From Acidobacteriota bacterium (GTDB lineage: Bacteria > Acidobacteriota > Terriglobia > UBA7540), in contig JAJYHU010000068.1 of NCBI GenBank assembly GCA_021784615.1, positions 1 through 11,981 on the forward strand: 11,981 bases of DNA. Reading direction: 5' to 3'. Positions within the stretch are counted from its first letter, which is position 1. Each line of letters opens with the position of its first letter. The notes under the pieces were generated by a model that was given only the letters and a program-made list of their open reading frames with translations, did no database searches and was not told the DNA's origin. Both the position numbers and the translations under genes were made by a program. Positions 6,862-11,981 of this stretch are shown here, piece by piece.

Positions 6862-6996
6862 TAACTCCCGCCTTCAGTTTTCTCCGTATGTTTTTAGCGT
6901 AAATCAATGACTCTGGCAGGGCCCGTTCCTGTGCGCACGGTAGTATCAGGTGTGCGCTGTGAGCAGCTATAGCCAGAAAGAGAGAAGATAACACTA

Positions 6997-8220
6997 GTGC
7001 AGAATTTTTCAGAACTATCAATTTCACCCTATATCAAGGAGCGCCTTGCTCAGGCCGGCTTTTTAACGCCGACTCCCGTGCAAGCTGCGGCAATCCCGCA
7101 GGCGCTCGAAGCAAAAGACGTGCTCGCGACCGCGCAGACGGGAACCGGCAAAACGCTGGCGTTTCTGGTGCCGATTATGGAAGACCTGCTGAAGCAGCGG
7201 ACGCCGGGAATTGCGGCGTTGGTGCTGGTGCCGACGCGCGAACTCGCCATGCAGGTTGCGACCCAGTACGAGCGGCTGCGAGGCAAGCAACGCCCGGGGG
7301 TAGCCCTGGTGGTGGGCGGACTCGCTGAAGGGCAACAGCTCAACTCCTTGCGCAGGGGCGCGCGCCTGGTGGTGGCAACGCCGGGCCGGCTGGAAGACTT
7401 TCTGGAACGCAAACTCATCAGCTTCCGCGAGCTGCGGATGCTGGTTCTTGATGAAGCGGACCGCATGCTGGATATGGGATTCCTCCCCGCGATTCGGAGA
7501 ATCGCAGCGGCGCTGCCTAAAGAACGTCAGACGATGTGCTTTTCCGCAACGCTTGAAGCTTCAGCCGCGCGCTTTATCCACCAATATGTAAAAAACCCCG
7601 TGCGGCTCTCTTTTGGGTCAACTTCAAAGCCCTCGGAAAACGTGCGGGTCCAGGCTCTTGAAGTCGCTCCCGACCGTAAGCAGGACGTCTTGCAGCATTT
7701 GCTTTCTCAGGAAACCGGGCGCTGCCTGGTGTTTGCGCGGACCAAGCGCGGCACCGAGCGGCTGGCCAAGAGCCTGAACCGCAACGGATTCTCGGCCGCC
7801 ATGATCCACGGCGACCGGTCGCAATCGCAGCGGACCGCGGCGCTTGCGGGATTTCAGCAGGGCCGCTACCGCGTGCTGGTGGCCACGGACCTGGCCTCCC
7901 GCGGCATTCACGTCCAGGACATCACCCACGTCATCAACTATGACCTGCCGGAGATTGCCGAAAGCTTTATCCATCGCGTGGGACGGACCGGGCGAGCCGG
8001 CGAACGCGGCGTTGCTTCCACGCTCTTTTCAAGGGAGCAGCGGTCCGACTTGAATCAGTTGGAGCGCGCGCTGGGCATTCGCATGGAACGGATGCAGGTG
8101 GCAACAAGCCTGACCCAACACCAGGATTCGGCGCGGACAAGCGCGCAACATCCCATAGCGTCTGCGCCCAAGTACAGGATGGCTCGCCTCCCCGGCGAGG
8201 TCCTGCAAGCGCAGATGTAA
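6997..8220 (+). CDS. DEAD-box ATP-dependent RNA helicase (RhlE-like)
   Basis: A 407-aa cytoplasmic RNA helicase that unwinds or remodels RNA duplexes using ATP, as in ribosome assembly, mRNA decay or cold adaptation. All family motifs are intact: the Q motif ('GFLTPTPVQ', 21-29), motif I 'AQTGTGKT' (46-53), Ia 'PTRELA' (79-84), Ib 'TPGR' (128-131), II 'DEAD' (152-155), III 'SAT' (183-185), IV 'LVFARTK' (244-250), V 'ATDLASRGIHV' (296-306) and VI 'HRVGRTGRAG' (326-335). The C-terminal tail is short (about 45 residues) and lacks the long basic or RNA-binding extension of DeaD/CsdA, so it resembles minimal RhlE proteins. The start is GTG, preceded by a purine-rich AGAGAAG; the first residues already lead into the Q motif, so little can be missing. 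It has its own promoter and a long leader, and is not functionally tied to its neighbours. Confidence 0.95.
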   Translation: MQNFSELSISPYIKERLAQAGFLTPTPVQAAAIPQALEAKDVLATAQTGTGKTLAFLVPIMEDLLKQRTPGIAALVLVPTRELAMQVATQYERLRGKQRPGVALVVGGLAEGQQLNSLRRGARLVVATPGRLEDFLERKLISFRELRMLVLDEADRMLDMGFLPAIRRIAAALPKERQTMCFSATLEASAARFIHQYVKNPVRLSFGSTSKPSENVRVQALEVAPDRKQDVLQHLLSQETGRCLVFARTKRGTERLAKSLNRNGFSAAMIHGDRSQSQRTAALAGFQQGRYRVLVATDLASRGIHVQDITHVINYDLPEIAESFIHRVGRTGRAGERGVASTLFSREQRSDLNQLERALGIRMERMQVATSLTQHQDSARTSAQHPIASAPKYRMARLPGEVLQAQM

Positions 8221-8288
8221 CCTTCTAACTGCTGCTGAGAAGCGCGACTTCAGCAAAATAAGTGATCCAAGAAAGCCGCCGGCTCGCG

Positions 8289-8294
8289 TATAAT
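8289..8294 (+). promoter_or_regulatory. -10 element upstream of the glycan operon
   Basis: A perfect TATAAT lies 88 bp before the start at 8383, in the 162-bp gap after the helicase gene. The region 17 bp upstream (TCCAAG) matches the -35 consensus poorly, so an activator may be needed. It is the best candidate promoter for the four genes from 8383 onward. Confidence 0.45.
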
Positions 8295-8372
8295 CGCGCT
8301 CGATACGTCACGCGCGGGCCGGAGGCGGACTTGGTCATTTCCATGCCGCACTCGACCGTTTGAGGCGTAAGC

Positions 8373-8377
8373 GGGAG
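8373..8377 (+). promoter_or_regulatory. Ribosome binding site of the polytopic membrane protein gene
   Basis: GGGAG lies 5 nt before the ATG at 8383 and supports that start over the ATG at 8395 (codon 5). Confidence 0.6.
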
Positions 8378-8382
8378 TGTGA

Positions 8383-10140
8383 ATGTTTATTGGCATGGAG
8401 GCCGGGCTGGTTGTCGTCGCCGTTGTGCTGGCCTTCACGGTTCCGAAGCTCGGTTCATGCTGGTTTGAGGCGCTGGAGCGCGGTTTCCACAGGCTGGCCG
8501 AGCGGCGCGCGCTTTCGGTGCTGGTGGTGGGCCTTGCGGCGCTTGCGGCAAGGGCTGCGCTCTTGCCCATCCTGCCGATTCCCCATCCGGGCATTCACGA
8601 CGAATTCTCCTACCTTCTGCTTTCCGATACCTTCGCTCATGGACGGCTGACGAATCCCACAAACCCCATGTGGGTGCACTTCGAGAGCTTTTACATCTTT
8701 TGGAAACCCACTTACACCTCGATGTTTTATCCCGCCCAGGGCTTGATGATGGCCGCCGGGCAGGTTGTTCTGGGGCATCCCTTCTGGGGCGTCTGGCTGA
8801 GCGGCGGCCTGATGTGCGCCGCCATCTGCTGGATGCTGCAAGGATGGCTGCCGGCGGGGTGGGCATTGCTCGGCGGTTTTCTGGCAGTGGTCCGCCTGGG
8901 CACGTTCAATTACTGGGTCAACAGCTATTGGGGAGGAGCCGTGGCGGCGATCGGCGGGGCGCTGGTGCTGGGAGCGTTGCCTCGGCTGATGCAGAAGCAG
9001 CGGCCCCGCGACGCCCTGTTGATGGGGATCGGCTTTGCCACCATCGCCAACAGCCGGCCTTACGAGGGGCTCTTCTTCGGCATTCCCGTGGCCGTGGCGC
9101 TGTTTGGGTGGATCATCAAAAAGGAAGGTCCAGCACTTGCGGTCGCGCTCAAGCGCGTGGCCGCGCCTCTGTTGCTGGTGCTGGCTTTGACCCTGGCAAC
9201 CATGGGATATTACTTCTGGCGCACCACGGGCAATCCCTTGCGCCCGCCCTACATGGTGTACGTCCACACCTATGAGCCGGTACCGTATTTCCCCTGGCAA
9301 AAGGTGAAACCCCTGCCGGATTATCATCACCCGATGTTCCGGTCCTTCTTGGTGGATCATGTGATCACCACCTACGAAGACTGCCGGACGGTTTTAGGCC
9401 TTGCCAAGCGCGAGTTGAGAGAGTTCCTTGAGACATGGAGTTTCTTTCTGGGATTTGCATTTACGCTTCCGCTGTTGCTCGTGCCGGTGACTCTACCCTA
9501 CGGCTTTGCATGGCAAGACATAAGCGGCGAAACGCGCTTTCTGCTGATTGTCTGTGGAGTGACTCTGGCGGGAACGACGTTGCCGATCGCTTTCAGTCCT
9601 CATTACATTGCGCCCCTTACCTGTGCGATTCTGGCGCTGGTTTTGATTGCCCTCCGCCGGTTACGCTCTTGGCAGTGGCGGAGCAAACCTGTGGGCCAGT
9701 TCATCACGCGGGCCGTTCCGGCGATTTGTGTACTTCTGTTGGCGCTGCGAGTGGCCGCGAGCCCGCTAGACCTACCGCTGCCGGCCGAGTGGCCGGGACG
9801 AGGTGTACCAACCTGGTGCTCAACGGGACCCTCCAACCAGGAACGCGCAGCCATGCTGCAAAAGCTCAGGCGCTATCCCGGCCGCCAGCTTGTCATCGTC
9901 CATTACAATCCTGACCACGAGATTTCTTTTCACGAATGGGTTTACAATCGGGCGGAGATCGACACTGCAAAGGTCATCTGGGCGCGCGACATGGGTGCAG
10001 CGAAGAATGAGGAACTGATTCGGCATTTTAAGAACCGGCACGCCTGGGTGGTTGACGCTGACGATCATCCTCCGAAGCTGCTGCCTTACTCGGAGGCTGT
10101 GAAACAGCGGAATGGGACCGCAGTCCAATCATCGCCATGA
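8383..10140 (+). CDS. Polytopic membrane protein, putative GT-C fold glycosyltransferase
   Basis: A 585-aa inner-membrane protein with about ten hydrophobic segments (roughly 5-22, 44-64, 134-152, 157-175, 184-202, 213-245, 259-279, 350-371, 385-425, 441-458) and a soluble C-terminal part (about 460-585). Just after the second segment it has 'HPGIHDEFSYLLLSDTF' with D73-E74. An acidic pair in the first large external loop is the metal- or substrate-binding hallmark of GT-C enzymes such as ArnT and PMT, which use polyprenyl-phosphate sugars as donors. The tail contains 'VIVHYNPDH' and 'EWVYNRAEIDTAKVIWARDMG'. I associate this combination with an uncharacterised family of soil bacteria, including Acidobacteriota (recollection). 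The gene is first in a unit with a methyltransferase (ATGA overlap) and a GT2 polyprenyl-phosphate glycosyltransferase that could supply its donor. GT-C membership is inferred from topology and the acidic motif only. Confidence 0.8.
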   Translation: MFIGMEAGLVVVAVVLAFTVPKLGSCWFEALERGFHRLAERRALSVLVVGLAALAARAALLPILPIPHPGIHDEFSYLLLSDTFAHGRLTNPTNPMWVHFESFYIFWKPTYTSMFYPAQGLMMAAGQVVLGHPFWGVWLSGGLMCAAICWMLQGWLPAGWALLGGFLAVVRLGTFNYWVNSYWGGAVAAIGGALVLGALPRLMQKQRPRDALLMGIGFATIANSRPYEGLFFGIPVAVALFGWIIKKEGPALAVALKRVAAPLLLVLALTLATMGYYFWRTTGNPLRPPYMVYVHTYEPVPYFPWQKVKPLPDYHHPMFRSFLVDHVITTYEDCRTVLGLAKRELREFLETWSFFLGFAFTLPLLLVPVTLPYGFAWQDISGETRFLLIVCGVTLAGTTLPIAFSPHYIAPLTCAILALVLIALRRLRSWQWRSKPVGQFITRAVPAICVLLLALRVAASPLDLPLPAEWPGRGVPTWCSTGPSNQERAAMLQKLRRYPGRQLVIVHYNPDHEISFHEWVYNRAEIDTAKVIWARDMGAAKNEELIRHFKNRHAWVVDADDHPPKLLPYSEAVKQRNGTAVQSSP

Positions 10141-10739
10141 AACTTGCCGATCAAATCATGGAAAACACCCATGCTTACCGGTTGTGGCAGGCGCCGTTTG
10201 TTGCGCAGAAGTTGGCGCCAGTGCTTGCCCACAATGATCTGGCGCGTGTGCGCCGAGTGCTGGACGTCGCTTGCGGGCCGGGAACCAATACCGCGTATTT
10301 TGCCGGTTCGGATTACCTTGGGGTTGACTGGAATCCGGAATATATCGAATATGCCCGCCGTCGTTATAAGCGGAACTTTTTGGTCGCCGATATCACGCGA
10401 TATACGGTTTCTCCCAGCGAGCGTTTTGACTTTATCCTCGTCAACAGCTTCCTCCACCACATTGAGACCCCGGACGCTCTGCGCATCCTTTCGCACCTCA
10501 AGACGCTATTGACGGACGACGGGAACGCCCACCTGGTTGATATGCTGCTTCCGGAGCGGCCTTCGGTGGCCCGGTTTCTTGCTCGCAGGGACCGCGGCAA
10601 GTTTGTGCGCAAGATCGATGAATGGCTGAAAATTGTTGAGCGGACCTTTGAGCCTGTTAAGGTTGAGCGTTATGATCTGAAATCGTGCAGCATGGCCCTG
10701 TGGAACATGATCTACTTCAAAGGACGGCCAAGAAGATGA
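10137..10739 (+). CDS. Class I SAM-dependent methyltransferase
   Basis: A 200-aa soluble methyltransferase. Motif I 'VLDVACGPGTNT' (41-52) binds S-adenosylmethionine, D64 in 'LGVDWNPEYIE' is the acidic residue that grips the ribose, D85 in 'VADIT' is the next motif, and 'FDFILVNSFLHHIE' (97-110) ends strand 4. This pattern is of the Methyltransf_11/25 type. Its acceptor is unknown. The ATG overlaps the stop of the membrane protein gene (ATGA, 10137-10140) and there is no good Shine-Dalgarno upstream, so translation is probably coupled. Its own stop overlaps the GT2 start in the same way. Sitting between two membrane glycosyltransferase-type genes, it probably methylates a sugar or a lipid-linked intermediate. 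That role is inferred from context alone. Confidence 0.88.
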   Translation: MKLADQIMENTHAYRLWQAPFVAQKLAPVLAHNDLARVRRVLDVACGPGTNTAYFAGSDYLGVDWNPEYIEYARRRYKRNFLVADITRYTVSPSERFDFILVNSFLHHIETPDALRILSHLKTLLTDDGNAHLVDMLLPERPSVARFLARRDRGKFVRKIDEWLKIVERTFEPVKVERYDLKSCSMALWNMIYFKGRPRR

Positions 10740-11770
10740 GCTTGCCATTCCGACTTTCCATTGCCGTGCCGATCCACAACGAGGAGAGCGTCTTGCCCGA
10801 ATTGTTGCGCCGGACCCGGGCTGTTCTGGATGGGGTGTCCGGAGGCCCGCATCAATTGCTTTTTGTCGACGATGGAAGCGCTGACCGCACGCTCGATATT
10901 CTTGAGCAAGCATGCCACGATGATCCGCGCATTACGGTGATTTCTTTGTCACGGAACTTTGGGCACCAGGCGGCGCTGACTGCCGCGCTCGACTACGTGC
11001 AGGGTGACGCCGTGGTGCTGATGGATGGCGACCTGCAAGACCCGCCAGAATATATCCCGGCTTTTGTCGAGCGGTTTGCGGAAGGCTACGACGTGGTCTA
11101 TGCCACGCGGGCCAGCCGCAAAGAAAGTTGGTGGCTCAAGTCGTGCTATTTTCTCTTTTACCGAATGCAGGCAATGTTATCGGAAATACGGCTGCCGCTT
11201 GACGCGGGGGATTTCGGTCTGATGTCGCGCCGCGTGGTGGGTGAGCTTCGCAACATGCCGGAGCGCCACCGCTACCTGCGGGGCCTGCGAAAATGGGTCG
11301 GCTTCCGGCAGGTGGGCATTCCCGTCGAGCGCGCGGAGCGGCATTCGGGTAAAAGCAAGTACAGCCTGCTGAAGTTGCTGAAGCTGGCTTCAGACGGGAT
11401 TTTCGCTTTTTCTATTCTGCCTCTCCGCGCCGCGACCTTGGCGGGCGGGCTTGCCATCGCGGTCTCAGGTTTATACGCGCTGTATTCGCTCTACGCAAAA
11501 ATCTTTCTCAGCCAGTCTCCAAGGGGCTTCACGGCGCTGGTTTTCCTCATCAGCTTCCTTTCGGGAGTCCTTCTGTTTTTCCTTGGAATTATCGGGGAGT
11601 ACGTCGGCCGCATCTACGAGGAAATCAAGGCCCGCCCTGTCTACATTATCGGCAAGATCATCGGCGATGCGCCTTCCGGCTACCGTGGCAAGAATCCTTC
11701 AGACAGTTTGCGGGGGCAGGCGGCGGAGCGCCTCGGGGCATCCGGCGAAGCGGCCAACCCGCGCGATTGA
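10736..11770 (+). CDS. GT2 family polyprenyl-phosphate glycosyltransferase (GtrB/ArnC/DPM1-like)
   Basis: A 344-aa membrane-anchored glycosyltransferase that transfers a sugar from a nucleotide donor to a polyprenyl phosphate on the cytoplasmic face. The GT-A domain (about 1-220) shows 'SIAVPIHNEES' (8-18), 'FVDDGSADRT' (43-52), the metal-binding 'MDGDLQDPPE' (96-105), 'DAGDFGLMSRR' (156-166) and 'RHSGKSKYS' (202-210), all typical of the DPM1/GtrB/ArnC group. Two membrane segments follow (about 232-256 and 266-290), then 'GEYVGRIYEEIKARPVYII', the usual ending of bacterial GtrB-like proteins, and a polar tail. I choose the ATG at 10736, not the in-frame upstream GTG at 10685, because it overlaps the methyltransferase stop (ATGA) and the protein then begins just before the family's first strand. 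It likely provides the lipid-linked donor for the GT-C-like protein two genes upstream. The sugar is unknown. Confidence 0.93.
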   Translation: MSLPFRLSIAVPIHNEESVLPELLRRTRAVLDGVSGGPHQLLFVDDGSADRTLDILEQACHDDPRITVISLSRNFGHQAALTAALDYVQGDAVVLMDGDLQDPPEYIPAFVERFAEGYDVVYATRASRKESWWLKSCYFLFYRMQAMLSEIRLPLDAGDFGLMSRRVVGELRNMPERHRYLRGLRKWVGFRQVGIPVERAERHSGKSKYSLLKLLKLASDGIFAFSILPLRAATLAGGLAIAVSGLYALYSLYAKIFLSQSPRGFTALVFLISFLSGVLLFFLGIIGEYVGRIYEEIKARPVYIIGKIIGDAPSGYRGKNPSDSLRGQAAERLGASGEAANPRD

Positions 11771-11774
11771 CTCC

Positions 11775-11780
11775 TAGGAA
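11775..11780 (+). promoter_or_regulatory. Ribosome binding site of the terminal methyltransferase gene
   Basis: TAGGAA lies 7 nt before the ATG at 11788, in the 17-bp gap after the GT2 stop, and supports both the start and continued operon structure. Confidence 0.6.
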
Positions 11781-11787
11781 CCCTGCA

Positions 11788-11981
11788 ATGCGCGCCGATT
11801 ATGCTGAACATTACCGGGATCTGTACGAGCGGCACTGGTGGTGGCGCGCACGGGAGCGGTTTATTCTGGATACCCTGCGCGCTACCCAGCCGCCCGAGGG
11901 CTGGAAGCGAATTCTGGATGTTGGGTGCGGCGACGGGCTTTTCTTTGATCAACTGGCGCAGTTCGGAGAGGTTGAAGGAGT
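11788..11981 (+). CDS. Class I SAM-dependent methyltransferase, N-terminal 64 residues (3' truncated by window)
   Basis: The open frame runs off the end of the window. The protein begins 'MRADYAEHYRDLYERHWWWRARER', a lead-in common in methyltransferases of polysaccharide clusters ('LYERHWWW' before the first helix). It reaches motif I 'RILDVGCGDGLFFDQL' (41-56), the SAM-binding loop. It is distinct from the 200-aa methyltransferase upstream: that one has 'DVACGPG' and a different N-terminus. The 17-bp gap from the GT2 stop and a good ribosome binding site make it the fourth gene of the operon. The rest of the protein, including the acceptor-binding part, is not visible. Confidence 0.85.
   Translation, partial: MRADYAEHYRDLYERHWWWRARERFILDTLRATQPPEGWKRILDVGCGDGLFFDQLAQFGEVEG

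Larger units (their letters stand above)
6597..6996. other. Divergent intergenic region between Gfo/Idh/MocA and DEAD-box helicase genes
   Basis: Four hundred bases with no convincing gene. From left to right it holds the ribosome binding site and promoter of the minus-strand oxidoreductase, an 8-bp perfect dyad, an AT-rich stretch (about 6733-6775), an extended -10 promoter for the helicase and a leader of about 190 nt with a repeated octamer. A minus-strand reading frame through it (from 7027) starts inside the helicase gene and lacks a usable ribosome binding site, so I do not call it. Confidence 0.6.

Noticed and set aside
6665..7027. Minus-strand frame of 120 aa with a hydrophobic, signal-like beginning
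   Set aside because: It starts with GTG inside the helicase gene without a properly spaced ribosome binding site, runs antisense through the promoter region, and the rest shows no recognisable pattern.
8234..8254. Hairpin GCTGAGAAG / CTTCAGC after the helicase gene as a terminator
   Set aside because: The stem has a 2-nt bulge and is followed by A-rich, not T-rich, sequence, so intrinsic termination is not supported.
229..9872. Shared 14-mer GCAAAAGCTCAGGC at about 229-242 and about 9858-9871
   Set aside because: Both copies lie in coding sequence for Gln-Lys-Leu-Arg in unrelated proteins; no other copies or flanking identity, so chance is the simplest reading.
10685..10735. Upstream GTG start for the GT2 gene
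   Set aside because: It would add 17 residues of no family character inside the methyltransferase gene, whereas the ATG at 10736 forms an ATGA overlap and starts the protein at the expected point.

Overview
The window looks like chromosomal DNA of a GC-rich, Gram-negative-type soil bacterium, most likely an Acidobacteriota. This rests on three things: several glycan-active enzymes with twin-arginine (Tat) signal peptides, a small 'MVRGWESKSVE' protein and an 'HDEFSYLL' membrane protein of types I associate with that phylum. The assignment comes from recalled family patterns, not from a search. I see no tRNA, rRNA, CRISPR array, insertion sequence or phage gene.

Left part (1-6596), exported sugar catabolism. 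The window opens inside the 3' end of an FAD-dependent oxidoreductase gene. This overlaps by 23 bp a complete glycoside hydrolase family 2 gene (298-2613, Tat signal). A small minus-strand gene (2659-2931) then precedes a GH116 / bile-acid glucosidase-like hydrolase (3031-5175, Tat-like signal). That gene converges, across a GC-rich hairpin, on a Tat-targeted Gfo/Idh/MocA oxidoreductase on the minus strand (5229-6596). Two beta-glycosidases flanked by two redox enzymes, with visible export signals on the three complete ones, suggest periplasmic or surface breakdown of a glycoside with an oxidation or reduction step on the sugar.

Middle (6597-8220). A 400-bp divergent intergenic region holds a good sigma70-type promoter for the Gfo/Idh/MocA gene, a perfect 8-bp dyad upstream of it, an extended -10 promoter pointing the other way, and a leader of about 190 nt. 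The leader precedes a complete DEAD-box RNA helicase gene (GTG start).

Right part (8221-11981), envelope glycan or lipid-linked sugar operon. A consensus -10 element precedes four same-strand genes. They encode a 585-aa polytopic GT-C-like membrane protein, a 200-aa SAM-dependent methyltransferase, a GT2 polyprenyl-phosphate glycosyltransferase with two C-terminal membrane segments, and the first 64 residues of a second, different SAM methyltransferase. The first three genes are joined by two ATGA stop/start overlaps, which implies translational coupling. A reasonable reading is that the GT2 enzyme loads a sugar on a polyprenyl-phosphate carrier, the polytopic protein transfers it on the far side of the membrane, and the methyltransferases decorate or cap the product. 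The product is unknown.
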